Assembly: GCA_900299555.1 (NCBI GenBank)
Contig: OODV01000151.1
Span: 1-64,000 of the forward strand
Direction of reading: 5' to 3'
Length of the DNA stretch: 64,000 nucleotides
Source: an uncultured Endozoicomonas sp.
GTDB taxonomy: Bacteria; Pseudomonadota; Gammaproteobacteria; Pseudomonadales; Endozoicomonadaceae
This document shows, piece by piece, positions 36,553 through 44,187 of the stretch. Positions within the stretch are counted from its first letter, which is position 1, and each line of letters opens with the position of its first letter. Below the pieces are notes generated by a model, which had not been told where the DNA came from, ran no database searches, and was given only the letters and a program-made list of their open reading frames with translations. Both the position numbers and the translations under genes were made by a program.

Positions 36553-37081
36553 CCCCGTTATCCCTCCATTCAGCAGGTACGTCGTAGCATTGGTAATCGC
36601 CATCCAGCGTATCCAGTACGCCCATGTTCGGTACGCAGGGGCTACCCTGGTGTGCTTTTCCTGTAATATTAGGACTGCTTATAATTACGAAGTTAAGTGC
36701 CCCTCCGAGCCAGGATGTTTCATATTTAACGCCTTCATATTCACCAACTACGTAGGGTTCTTCAATATCTATACTCTCACGCTTTTTGTTTAGGCGGTCC
36801 CCGTCGAAGTCCAAAACATCAATGATATAATCCGCCAATAAGTTGTCTTCCCCCGTTGAGTTTGCCCAGTTAATGTTTTCCAGGTCTATCCCTTTGGAGT
36901 CTCTAAAGTAGGCTTTATCCTCTTCTGAGAAATCGTGTTCTTTGACAAGCTCAATAACAGCATTTGCATAGGAGTAATCAAACCCTTGCTCGTAAAGCAG
37001 TTCTTCAACCACTTCTTGGTGTAGTTCAGTTGAAGAGATAATACCGAACGGTATACCTGTTTCCTCATTGCAATTAACCAT
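36545..37081 (-). CDS. Hypothetical phage protein (178 aa)
   Basis: Acidic alpha/beta protein (FGIISSTELHQEVVEELLYE near the start). Start at 37081 or 37093. A degenerate palindrome copy (36666-36683) lies inside its coding region. Function unknown. Confidence 0.5.
   Translation of the reverse strand: MVNCNEETGIPFGIISSTELHQEVVEELLYEQGFDYSYANAVIELVKEHDFSEEDKAYFRDSKGIDLENINWANSTGEDNLLADYIIDVLDFDGDRLNKKRESIDIEEPYVVGEYEGVKYETSWLGGALNFVIISSPNITGKAHQGSPCVPNMGVLDTLDGDYQCYDVPAEWRDNGDD
36666..36683. promoter_or_regulatory. Degenerate dispersed palindrome, site 9 (inside coding sequence)
   Basis: AATATTAGGACTGCTTATA matches one half-site well and the other weakly. It lies within a coding region about 115 bases upstream of the four-cysteine gene, so it may be chance. 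Confidence 0.35.
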
Positions 37082-37083
37082 TG

Positions 37084-37713
37084 TCAGTTCCATCCGTATT
37101 CGTGTTTATAGGTGCAGTCGCCACAGATTGCATAGGTGAATTTTTCACCGTCTTTATGGGTTCCTACGTGTTCTGTGACGCTGTTACCCAACCCTGTGTT
37201 ACATGCTTCGCAGCCAGCATGGCTAAACCCTGCCTCAGCTTCGACACAGCTAATGTTTACGGAGCAGTCTATCCCGTCAATTTCACCCGATATTTCTTGT
37301 TCTTCAGTGCCATTAATAACATCGTCAACTGCTAGGGCTATTTTGTGTGCTATCGCTTTGCCGTACTCGAAGGCCATCTCACCGAAGATTTCTTGTGCTG
37401 GGTTTTTTGCCCATTTATCTTCGCTCGTTATGTCGTTGATCCTGCCGTCCCCAATATGCCCTTCAATAGTTAAAACCCGTGCTCTGTGGAAGTGCTCAAG
37501 TTCTTCTTTTGCTTTTAATGCTGCAATAGGGTCCGGCCACAACTGATCACTTTCCGTGGTACGAAGCTCCCCTGTTGTGTCCTCATCGTCATGCAGTTCA
37601 ATGATAATGCAGGCCCCATCCCATTCGCAGAATCCGAGCACCACGCAGTAAGAGCTATGTTCTACGCACCAGTAAACGTCCGTTGGACTTGCTGTTATGT
37701 CTTTTAAATCCAT
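37084..37713 (-). CDS. Hypothetical phage protein (209 aa)
   Basis: Acidic protein starting MDLKDITASPTDVYWCVEHS. The C-terminal part has paired cysteines in CEACNTGLGNSVTEH and ICGDCTYKHEY, plausibly one metal site. Function unknown. Confidence 0.55.
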   Translation of the reverse strand: MDLKDITASPTDVYWCVEHSSYCVVLGFCEWDGACIIIELHDDEDTTGELRTTESDQLWPDPIAALKAKEELEHFHRARVLTIEGHIGDGRINDITSEDKWAKNPAQEIFGEMAFEYGKAIAHKIALAVDDVINGTEEQEISGEIDGIDCSVNISCVEAEAGFSHAGCEACNTGLGNSVTEHVGTHKDGEKFTYAICGDCTYKHEYGWN

Positions 37714-37815
37714 GATTTAATTTCCTTGCCAGGTTATGAAAATCATTCCGTGCCCATCGAGGACAGTAGAAATCTCTCTCACAGACCTTGTACCAGGGTG
37801 TCAATGTCAGACGTT

Positions 37816-38139
37816 TCAATGCAGGTTCCCCCCGTTCAGTTGTGTATGCATAGCTACAACCATCATTTCATTCAGGTCTTGTGTTACTTGTGGTAGTGAC
37901 AGGTCCAGTACCCTTTTTAGATAGGGGAGGTGTGCTTCTGGGCGCATCATCGCCAGAGCGGCCACTACTGCTATCAACCAGTGATCGTCTACTTCTTCGA
38001 CAATGGAAAGTGATAGATGGTTGGCTATACTGTCTACAGCTACAACAGCACGGTCGTATGCCTGAGCATCTTTTTGGGTAGCACTCAAGCTGTTTTCGAC
38101 TTTGTTGAGAACGTATTTTTTTGTTGCTTCCTTCATGGC
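37816..38139 (-). CDS. Hypothetical phage protein (107 aa)
   Basis: Helical protein with an internal hydrophobic stretch (DDHWLIAVVAALAMMRPEAH). Start at 38139 or 38148. Function unknown. Confidence 0.5.
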   Translation of the reverse strand, partial: AMKEATKKYVLNKVENSLSATQKDAQAYDRAVVAVDSIANHLSLSIVEEVDDHWLIAVVAALAMMRPEAHLPYLKRVLDLSLPQVTQDLNEMMVVAMHTQLNGGNLH

Positions 38140-38232
38140 TATGCTCATTTTTATATGCCTTCTGTCGTCCTTTTAACCGGATAACGATAGTTTTTGTGCT
38201 AATAAAAATCCCTACCAAAAATAGGTAGTTGT

Positions 38233-38559
38233 GTGTTTACACTGAATGGTGATATAGCCCGGAGAATGCAGTTATCTCCTGAGCAGGCTCGATGTTTTCT
38301 CTTTTTTCTGTTCGGCGCACAGCCAAAGGAAGTCTCCCGGTTCATTAACCGCTCCGAAGAGACAGTTAAGTACCATTTAAAAAATGTGAGGATGAAACAT
38401 AACTTGATTGGTGAGAGTCGGTTCCGCATATGGGTTGCCCTTGTTGAGCGTGGGTATGTCACTTTCAACATAAGCGAGGATGTACTTTCTTTATTCAGCC
38501 CCAATATTTGCAAAATGGATGGCCGACTGGTCGTTCATGTGGGGTTCGCAGAAGAGTGA
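38233..38559 (+). CDS. LuxR/GerE-type HTH protein on the opposite strand
   Basis: A plus-strand gene inside the minus-strand early region. Residues about 15-65 read QLSPEQARCFLFFLFGAQPK and then SEETVKYHLKNVRMKHNL, the recognition-helix pattern of LuxR/GerE proteins, without a receiver or autoinducer domain. The start may be the GTG at 38233 or the ATG at 38266 after GGAGA. Its last 69 bases overlap, antisense, the end of the gene at 38491-38712. Possibly a lysogeny or late-gene regulator. Confidence 0.65.
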   Translation: MFTLNGDIARRMQLSPEQARCFLFFLFGAQPKEVSRFINRSEETVKYHLKNVRMKHNLIGESRFRIWVALVERGYVTFNISEDVLSLFSPNICKMDGRLVVHVGFAEE

Positions 38560-38712
38560 GTTTGTCTCTGTTAAGTAGGTGGCTGGTGCTCCGCAGACCT
38601 CGCATACCATTTTTCTCCTGTAATATTCATCCCATGCTTTCAGTTCTTTTCCCTCGGTATAACCGTTGTCTTTGCAGAACTGTTCGAAAGTATAAAAAGG
38701 GTTTTCGATCAT
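38491..38712 (-). CDS. Small Cys-rich phage protein (73 aa)
   Basis: Contains KMVCEVCGAPATYLTETNSL followed by FCEPHMND, a C-x-x-C...C-x-x-H zinc-ribbon-like set. Its 3' end runs antisense to the LuxR-type gene. Confidence 0.6.
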   Translation of the reverse strand: MIENPFYTFEQFCKDNGYTEGKELKAWDEYYRRKMVCEVCGAPATYLTETNSLFCEPHMNDQSAIHFANIGAE

Positions 38713-38750
38713 GGTGGTTCAGGCGGGGTCGCCCCCCACCTGTCCTGTCT

Positions 38751-39632
38751 TTATTTGCTGAACATTCGGTTGTTCAGCCCTGTATTGTTCAGTGATTCGT
38801 AGGGTACAAACACTGCGCTGTTGTTTTTGGCCAATGCCTGCTGGACTTCCAGTGTTTTCAGGGCGATCAGTTCTGGGGTGATCCCTTCCGCGACGGTCTT
38901 GTTCACGTCCCTGAGTGCTCTGGCCTTGGTCATTTCGATTTTGTAGTCCATTTCAGCCAGTTTCTGCTGACCTTCCTTTTCTTTCATTTCGATCTGTACC
39001 TGGGCTTCCTGGGTGGCGATGGCGACCCGGCGTTCTTCTGCTGCTTCTACTGCTGCTTCTACTGCGGCTGTTATCAGTTTCGGATAGGCGATATTGCCAA
39101 GTGCTACATCCGATACGGTGAGCGGTATGCCTTGTGCTGCATCGGTAATGGCCTTGTAGATTTCGCTGCTGATCCGAGCATAGTTCTTATGTACATCCTC
39201 TACACTGTACTGGCTAATTACTTCCCGGGCTTTGTTACGTACAAGCATTTTGCCGTAGGTATTGTAAACTGTGCTCAGTGTTAACAGGCGCTGCCCACCA
39301 GCCCGGTCCACGGCGATATCGTTAAAGATGCCGTTCAGAACGCGCTCGTCTGAGGTCTTAATTCGAGTGCGAAAGCGCTCGTCAAAACCCAGCGTCAGCT
39401 TGTCCTGCATGATGACTTCCATACGTTCGGCCTTCGTTTCGGTGCCGGTTTGTACCAGAACCAGTTCTTCTCGCCAGCCAACGTACACACGGGATGGCGG
39501 CACAATATCTGCCTGGTAGCCGTTTGTGTCGAGGATTTTACCGACATGCGCGGGGGGTACTTGTTCATAACCGCATCCAACCATAAATACAGTCAGACAC
39601 ATGAGGGAAAGGTAGCGCAGCTTATTCAGCAT
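38751..39632 (-). CDS. SPFH/prohibitin-domain lipoprotein
   Basis: A 293-residue protein with a signal peptide ending in the lipobox MVGC (residue 20 is the lipidated Cys), then an SPFH/Band-7 domain (about residues 25-200) and a long helical region (AAVEAAEERRVAIATQEAQV, then EMKEKEGQQKLAEMDYKIEM) typical of stomatin/HflC-type oligomers. SPFH proteins form membrane-bound rings that gate proteases or organise membranes. A phage-encoded, lipid-anchored form is uncommon; it may protect the lysogen or affect entry. The start overlaps the membrane-protein gene upstream. Confidence 0.8.
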   Translation of the reverse strand: MLNKLRYLSLMCLTVFMVGCGYEQVPPAHVGKILDTNGYQADIVPPSRVYVGWREELVLVQTGTETKAERMEVIMQDKLTLGFDERFRTRIKTSDERVLNGIFNDIAVDRAGGQRLLTLSTVYNTYGKMLVRNKAREVISQYSVEDVHKNYARISSEIYKAITDAAQGIPLTVSDVALGNIAYPKLITAAVEAAVEAAEERRVAIATQEAQVQIEMKEKEGQQKLAEMDYKIEMTKARALRDVNKTVAEGITPELIALKTLEVQQALAKNNSAVFVPYESLNNTGLNNRMFSK

Positions 39633-39959
39633 TATTCAGAATCTCCATTCTGGTTTCTTTGTTGTCGTTTTTGATTTGCTGACCTTTGTTTTCCATAACT
39701 TCATCAAAGGTCTGTTTTTTGACGTTCACCTTATCTGGTAGGTTTTGGTGTCGGTCAAAATTTTGCTTGTCCATATTCTTGAAGCTTTTGTTACTGACTT
39801 CTTTTCGGACGGGGGCGGCTACTACCAGCAGGATTATCAGGACTATAAGCCCTGCTAATAATTTGTAGCGTTTGGCTTTATAGGTTATGTACCCCAGTCC
39901 AATCAGGGCGATCAGGGTAAAGAACTGGATCAGGGTTGTAGGGTTAAGGAAAAATCCAT
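39622..39959 (-). pseudogene. Small membrane protein upstream of the SPFH gene, frameshifted at an A/T homopolymer
   Basis: The open frame that ends at 39622 encodes LIQFFTLIALIGLGYITYKA and a second hydrophobic stretch LLAGLIVLIILLVVAAPVRK, then a charged tail, but lacks a start codon. An ATG at 39959, directly after the HNH stop, is one base out of frame. Adding one base to the five-T run at its fourth to sixth positions gives MDFFLNPTTLIQ in frame, about 112 residues. A base is probably missing, by mutation or assembly error. It overlaps the SPFH gene start. Confidence 0.6.
39843..39862. promoter_or_regulatory. Dispersed prophage palindrome, site 10 (inside coding sequence)
   Basis: CTATAAGCCCTGCTAATAAT keeps both half-sites. 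It lies in the membrane-protein gene, about 210 bases upstream of the SPFH gene, and could drive or silence it. Confidence 0.5.
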
Positions 39960-40565
39960 TTAGTGGTGTCCTGTTTTTGTATTGAAGTTGAGTGCTTTCT
40001 CTATAGGCCAGCCTCTGTCTAACCGTTTCCGGAGGGTGTCTTTATGGATTCCTGTTATCTCGCTCCATTCTATTAGACACCGAATGTCACCCTGATATTC
40101 AATAAGCCTATTGGTTCGCCTATTTCGGCTGTTATTTTTTCTTTTAACCCACCGACAGTTTTCAAGACAATAAGAGCCATTGTTATCAACTCTGTCTAGC
40201 TCAAGCCCTTTAGCGTAGGTGCCTCCCATGTCCCTTTCAAATACGGTGAAATCACTCCACTCAGGACAAACTGTAATACCTCTACCGTTATAATTTTTCT
40301 CCTTCGGGTTGTCGCATCTCGACCTCATACTCCGCCATACATTAAATAAGTTGGTTCCGGTTTTACCGTGGGTGGTCGCTTTTTCTGTACGTAAGCACCC
40401 ACAGCTTTTTGTGTGTCCGGTTCGCAAATCAGATAAGTAGGTGGTTACTTTTTGGCCACAATCACAAAAACACTCGACCCTTCGTTTTTGTTTTCTTCCT
40501 TTAACTTCCCTGACAATTTTTAAGCGACCGAACTTATGATCTTTTTCTATGTTCAGCTTCTTCAT
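39960..40565 (-). CDS. HNH homing-type endonuclease
   Basis: A 201-residue phage HNH protein. The N-terminus has a CxC...C zinc-binding piece (VECFCDCGQKV, SCGCLR); the HNH core follows (LELDRVDNNGSYCLENCRWV); the C-terminus resembles a DNA-binding NUMOD/IENR repeat (WSEITGIHKDTLRKRLDRGW). Such genes spread by cutting cognate sites lacking them. It sits directly before the membrane-protein gene (its stop abuts that ATG). Confidence 0.85.
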   Translation of the reverse strand: MKKLNIEKDHKFGRLKIVREVKGRKQKRRVECFCDCGQKVTTYLSDLRTGHTKSCGCLRTEKATTHGKTGTNLFNVWRSMRSRCDNPKEKNYNGRGITVCPEWSDFTVFERDMGGTYAKGLELDRVDNNGSYCLENCRWVKRKNNSRNRRTNRLIEYQGDIRCLIEWSEITGIHKDTLRKRLDRGWPIEKALNFNTKTGHH

Positions 40566-40576
40566 AATCCCCTCTA

Positions 40577-40608
40577 ATTAGCTTTGCTTATAGTAGCAAT
40601 GCTAATAT
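40577..40608. promoter_or_regulatory. Double dispersed palindrome, site 11
   Basis: Two partly overlapping copies occur in tandem, ATTAGCTTTGCTTATA (40578-40593) and AGTAGCAATGCTAATAT (40592-40608). They lie just upstream of the HNH gene. Confidence 0.65.
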
Positions 40609-40615
40609 CTAAGAA

Positions 40616-40740
40616 TCAAGCATTATTCATTTCTATGTTGCTCGCTACCCAATCCCAGTAACCACTGCGGATGTTGTTCTCTTTAGCTTCTGCTGCCCAG
40701 GATTCAATATCGTAGTGTGGATGTTCACCTCATAACCCGG
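40616..40740 (-). pseudogene. Possible gene remnant at the edge of the cargo island
   Basis: A minus-strand frame without a start codon encodes about 38 residues including EHPHYDIESWAAEAKENN and YWDWVASNIEMNN, ending at 40616. It looks like coding sequence cut at its 5' end at the boundary with the A+T-rich island that follows. Confidence 0.35.
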
Positions 40741-40886
40741 GGGTTTTAAGTGTTTAAAAGGAAAAACTAAACAGAGCTATTAAGAATAGTGGTTATAAAA
40801 GGTGGGTTATGCACTTGTAGCCTGGATTCTCGTCATCTAAATTTCATTGACATAAAAAAACAAAACCTGAATTTAAGGACTACTCA
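40741..40886. other. Upstream region of the cargo gene
   Basis: A+T-rich leader of the plus-strand gene at 40887; AAGGA lies about 10 bases before its ATG. No further gene is seen. Confidence 0.4.
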
Positions 40887-41432
40887 ATGAATTCTGCTCA
40901 CTTAGGCTCAAGGCCAATCACTTCTCAGCCATCCTCTGAACACAGATTATTGAACCCTAAAACTCTGTACAAGGTTGGTATAGGGTGCACCGGAGCCGGT
41001 ACGCTCTCTTGCATTGGCTATACATTTGCATCAAAAGTTACGACTTCATTTGCAGGAGAGCTATTTTTAGGTGCCGTCGGGCTTTCTGGTGTAATTTGTT
41101 GCATGGCAGGCTTCGGATCACTTGCATATCTGGCTTCGAAACAGATACATGATAGAGAGATTAGACCAATTCCAGACAATCCTACGCTGCTGTCTAACAG
41201 TGTTGTGTATGATGTGAGAAGCGAGAATATTGATATAATAAGTGTTCAAAACCCTAATTTTTTGATACATAGGGAACACTCTTTGACTCACTCTCCTGCT
41301 TATTTTTCAGACAATACACTTAATCTAAGTCATTTGAACGAGTCTGATTTAAATAGTGATAATGAATATGTGGAGATGAGATCAGATGTTGGCTCTCCTC
41401 CACCATCATATTCTGAAGCCATATCTACTTAA
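40887..41432 (+). CDS. Membrane protein with eukaryotic-style PPxY and YxxM motifs (candidate effector)
   Basis: A 181-residue plus-strand gene in a minus-strand region, with A+T-rich codon use unlike its neighbours. Residues about 28-52 (VGIGCTGAGTLSCIGYTFAS) and 58-85 (LFLGAVGLSGVICCMAGFGS) are two hydrophobic helices. The C-terminal tail (about 95-181) is polar and contains NEYVEMRSD (YxxM, the motif bound by PI3-kinase SH2 domains when phosphorylated) and PPPSYSEA (PPxY, bound by NEDD4-type WW domains). Both motifs are short and can occur by chance, but together in the tail they suggest a protein acting in a eukaryotic host. No family recognised. Confidence 0.65.
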   Translation: MNSAHLGSRPITSQPSSEHRLLNPKTLYKVGIGCTGAGTLSCIGYTFASKVTTSFAGELFLGAVGLSGVICCMAGFGSLAYLASKQIHDREIRPIPDNPTLLSNSVVYDVRSENIDIISVQNPNFLIHREHSLTHSPAYFSDNTLNLSHLNESDLNSDNEYVEMRSDVGSPPPSYSEAIST

Positions 41433-41491
41433 AACGAATCAAATACTATCTATTTCCGTTGGGAAGAGAGTTACGAATCCTTACCAAACGT

Positions 41492-41608
41492 TTATTCGAG
41501 CTTTTCCGCGTGTTGGAATAACTTTGCCTGCCTTTCACTGTCCATTTCCCAGAACTGTTTGGCCAAGGCTTCTGGTGTCATGGAAATGTTTATTTCAACC
41601 CCATCCAT
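41492..41608 (-). CDS. Very small phage protein (38 aa)
   Basis: Sequence begins MDGVEINISMTPEALAKQFW and continues EMDSERQAKLFQHAEKLE, a pattern (LAxxFWEMDSExQAxFF) common among tiny phage proteins. The start overlaps the end of the upstream gene. Confidence 0.6.
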   Translation of the reverse strand: MDGVEINISMTPEALAKQFWEMDSERQAKLFQHAEKLE

Positions 41609-41822
41609 CCGTATCACCCTCCTTGGGTTCGAATTCACCGTATATCGTTGTCCTTTTTATCCACCCGATCTCAGGGAAAGCTATGGGATAACCATAGGAG
41701 GTGAACCTTACGCCATTTTCAATATCCATAACTTCCCCAAAGTGATCGCCTAAGCTACCCATCAAAATCACTTTTCGGCCTTTGCAGAGGTAGACTTTTA
41801 CCTTCACCTGATCTTTTTCCAT
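41595..41822 (-). CDS. Small hypothetical phage protein (75 aa)
   Basis: The start MEKDQVKVKVYLCKGRKVIL is chosen because it follows the upstream stop by 4 bases. Beta-rich; function unknown. Confidence 0.55.
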   Translation of the reverse strand: MEKDQVKVKVYLCKGRKVILMGSLGDHFGEVMDIENGVRFTSYGYPIAFPEIGWIKRTTIYGEFEPKEGDTDGWG

Positions 41823-41826
41823 GGTA

Positions 41827-42180
41827 TCACTCCTTCCTATGGATAAAGCACACATAGCAGCAGCCCTCATACCCTCCGTCATACAGCCACTGCTCCCCAT
41901 CAAGCTGCATCCAATCTCTGAAGTAGTCGGGATGCTCAGGCTTTTCTTTTTTATATTGGTAGAGGGTGACGAAGTAGAAGCCAGGTTCTTTAGGGCGTAC
42001 TTCCAGCATTGAGTTTTTGTTACTTTCCACCCATTCTCTGATCTCTGTAACCCAACTGTGTTCTTCGCCGGTTTCGAGATTTTTTATCCCTTCATCCATA
42101 CCCATCCCTACTCTTCGGGTAAGACAGTAATCAACCATCCCTACTATCGTTTCCTGGGCTTCTTCACTGGGTTCGTTCAT
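41827..42180 (-). CDS. Hypothetical phage protein (117 aa)
   Basis: Begins MNEPSEEAQETIVGMVDYCL. The C-terminal half (GFYFVTLYQYKKEKPEHPDY, then GYEGCCYVCFIHRK) resembles small phage proteins with a modified OB or SH3-like core; function unknown. Overlaps the upstream gene by 17 bases. Confidence 0.55.
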   Translation of the reverse strand: MNEPSEEAQETIVGMVDYCLTRRVGMGMDEGIKNLETGEEHSWVTEIREWVESNKNSMLEVRPKEPGFYFVTLYQYKKEKPEHPDYFRDWMQLDGEQWLYDGGYEGCCYVCFIHRKE

Positions 42181-42532
42181 CTTGTTCTTTCCTCTTCCTG
42201 TATTCCGCAAGCATTTCTTGCCTTTTTTTCTCAACCATTTCCTTGGCTGCAACGATCTCAGCCACTTTTTCTTCAATGAACTGGCAGATGGTCTGGTTCA
42301 TTGACAGGAGCAAGTGACCAGCGTCACCACAGTCATATCGTTGACTTATAGGGAGATCGTCACGCTCATAGGTCGTGGCGTAATCAGGGCCCTCACTGCT
42401 GTATCGAATGATGTAGCCGCCAAAAGACTTGTCGCAGCTTTTATAGAGGTCCACTACTCTGTGGAACAGGTGCAGGGAGGCAATAAAAGAGCAGCGGTTG
42501 CAGTCGTGCTGATATTTTGGTTTTAGTTCCAT
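42164..42532 (-). CDS. Hypothetical phage protein (122 aa)
   Basis: N-terminal CNRC pair and further cysteines around residues 30-70, then a charged coiled coil (EKVAEIVAAKEMVEKKRQEM) at the C-terminus. Palindrome site 12 lies 21 bases upstream. Confidence 0.55.
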   Translation of the reverse strand: MELKPKYQHDCNRCSFIASLHLFHRVVDLYKSCDKSFGGYIIRYSSEGPDYATTYERDDLPISQRYDCGDAGHLLLSMNQTICQFIEEKVAEIVAAKEMVEKKRQEMLAEYRKRKEQDERTQ

Positions 42533-42552
42533 GTTATTAGCCTCAGATTAAT

Positions 42553-42571
42553 AATTAGCCCTGCTTATATT
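42553..42571. promoter_or_regulatory. Dispersed prophage palindrome, site 12
   Basis: AATTAGCCCTGCTTATATT, 21 bases upstream of the gene at 42532. Confidence 0.7.
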
Positions 42572-42768
42572 AATTGGCAGTGTTCATCATAGCGGTTCAA
42601 TTCATCAACGGCGTCTGGGTGACTGTTGAAAGTGAACTCTCCTGAAGCCCCACTGGTAAAGTTGTACTTCAAGATAAAAGAGCCATCCTTTTTAGATTTA
42701 GAAAGGGTTACATGGGTTACGTTCGCGGGGTTGATAAGGTCCCCTTTGTGGGTTCTGAAGTGGCGCAT
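42565..42768 (-). CDS. Small hypothetical phage protein (67 aa)
   Basis: Starts MRHFRTHKGDLINPANVTHV; the short beta-rich sequence (GSFILKYNFTSGASGEFTFN) suggests a small beta domain. Overlaps site 12 at its 3' end. Confidence 0.55.
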   Translation of the reverse strand: MRHFRTHKGDLINPANVTHVTLSKSKKDGSFILKYNFTSGASGEFTFNSHPDAVDELNRYDEHCQLI

Positions 42769-42769
42769 G

Positions 42770-43105
42770 TTATTTGTCCTTTGCCCTGTGAGCCTTGCAG
42801 CACTCAGCACTGCAATAGCAGTTGTTGTGCTTATGCTTTTTGCCGCACTCCAGACATTTCTTCTCCGGCTTCGCACGGAACTTTTTCTTGAGTCCATCGT
42901 GGCCAGCAGTAACAGTGGAGTGCATGGCGGCGACCTGGGGGAGTGCTTTTTTCATTGGGTCTTCGTCCCTTTCAGTTGTTATTGGTATCCAGTTTTCACC
43001 ATCGAAGTTGTATTCCACCCCGTCTTTAATGGCGTATGTCCGGGGTGGCCTTCTTCTATAAAGTCCTGTTATTAGCTTTGCGCCCTTTGGCAGGGCTTCA
43101 TACAT
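42770..43105 (-). CDS. Zinc-finger-like phage protein (111 aa)
   Basis: The C-terminus CLECGKKHKHNNCYCSAECC plus KAHR is a multi-cysteine metal site. The coding pattern seems to extend upstream (LEERLYEYQKQILR precedes the ATG in frame) but reaches a stop before any start codon; see the finding on a possible lost base near 43147. Confidence 0.6.
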   Translation of the reverse strand: MYEALPKGAKLITGLYRRRPPRTYAIKDGVEYNFDGENWIPITTERDEDPMKKALPQVAAMHSTVTAGHDGLKKKFRAKPEKKCLECGKKHKHNNCYCSAECCKAHRAKDK

Positions 43106-43304
43106 ACGGAGTATTTGTTTTTGGTATTCGTACAGTCTTTCTTCTAGTACATCGTTTCATTGAGTTTGATGTTTTGCACTCCGTTCGCACTGAGCTTGCG
43201 AAGTTCAGTGGCAACATTCTTAGACAATCTCAGGATCAATGGAACACATCAATTCCATTGAAATGATGTACTAGGTTTGATATTTCTATAAAGTCAGTAA
43301 CTCG

Positions 43305-43323
43305 TATATTAGCCCTGCTTATA
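43305..43323. promoter_or_regulatory. Dispersed prophage palindrome, site 13
   Basis: TATATTAGCCCTGCTTATA overlaps the stop codon of the methyltransferase gene. It is placed to control the genes downstream on the minus strand. Confidence 0.65.
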
Positions 43324-44187
43324 ATATCGAACGATCTCTCTTCCAGCCCACAGGGCAATGTATCGTGGGACACCGTTCCCGATCTGTTTGTACGCTTCCG
43401 TGTCGCATACAGGGAACTCAAAAGAGTCTTCCAGTCCTTGAAGTCTTGCCCATTCTCTGACTGAGTAAGGGCGCACGTTCATAGGGAACCGTTCGTCCCA
43501 AACCAGCCGTGTACTTTTGTCTTTGGCATAGTGCGCCATGCAGGTCGGGGCAATATCACCTTTGTTTGGGTCAGAGATTATGGGTAAGTCCCGGTACTCA
43601 CCGTTCATCCGTGCTTTTATTGCACTGGGCAGGGTGACCTTGGGTTCTTCTTCTAATATCTCTGCCAGTGTTATTGGTCTGGTGTTCTCTGGCGGCCTGA
43701 CCTTGAACTCCCGCTCGGTGCCGATGATGATCAGCCTATCCCTGCGCTGCGGTAGCCATGTTTCAGTCTGCACTGGGCAGAACATTTTGATGTGGTAGTC
43801 CGGCATCTTCGTCATTGCTTCCATGACAATGGGGAAGGCTTTCATGCCAGGTACGTTTTCAACGATGTAGAATTCAGGGCGGGCGATTGCCAGATTGCGT
43901 AGTGCATGTAAGAAAAGGTCGTCGCCTGTCCTTACACCATGTATGTCGCCGATGGTTGAATACTTGGTGCATGGGTAGGTGAATACCATCCCATGGCATT
44001 TGTCCTGTTCCAGTACCAGTTGTTCTGTGATATCACAGTGTTTGATGTGGTCGCCGATGTTATGGCGGTAGGTTTTACAGGCCGCTTCATCCAGCTCAAA
44101 CGCTTGCTGAATGGTGAGGCCAGCATCTTGTAGACCAATATCCATTAAGCCTGCACCGGCAAAGTATGAGTTGATGAGGATTTCCAT
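43309..44187 (-). CDS. DNA (cytosine-5-)-methyltransferase
   Basis: A 292-residue C5-cytosine methyltransferase. Motif I is INSYFAGAGLMDIGLQDAG (SAM binding), motif IV has the catalytic Cys in FTYPCTKYST (an atypical version of PPCQ-x-F-S), motif VI is VENVPGM, motif VIII QRRDRLIIIG, and motif X IGNGVPRYIA. There is no adjacent restriction gene, so it is an orphan phage methyltransferase, perhaps for evading host restriction. Site 14 abuts its start. Confidence 0.9.
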   Translation of the reverse strand: MEILINSYFAGAGLMDIGLQDAGLTIQQAFELDEAACKTYRHNIGDHIKHCDITEQLVLEQDKCHGMVFTYPCTKYSTIGDIHGVRTGDDLFLHALRNLAIARPEFYIVENVPGMKAFPIVMEAMTKMPDYHIKMFCPVQTETWLPQRRDRLIIIGTEREFKVRPPENTRPITLAEILEEEPKVTLPSAIKARMNGEYRDLPIISDPNKGDIAPTCMAHYAKDKSTRLVWDERFPMNVRPYSVREWARLQGLEDSFEFPVCDTEAYKQIGNGVPRYIALWAGREIVRYYKQG

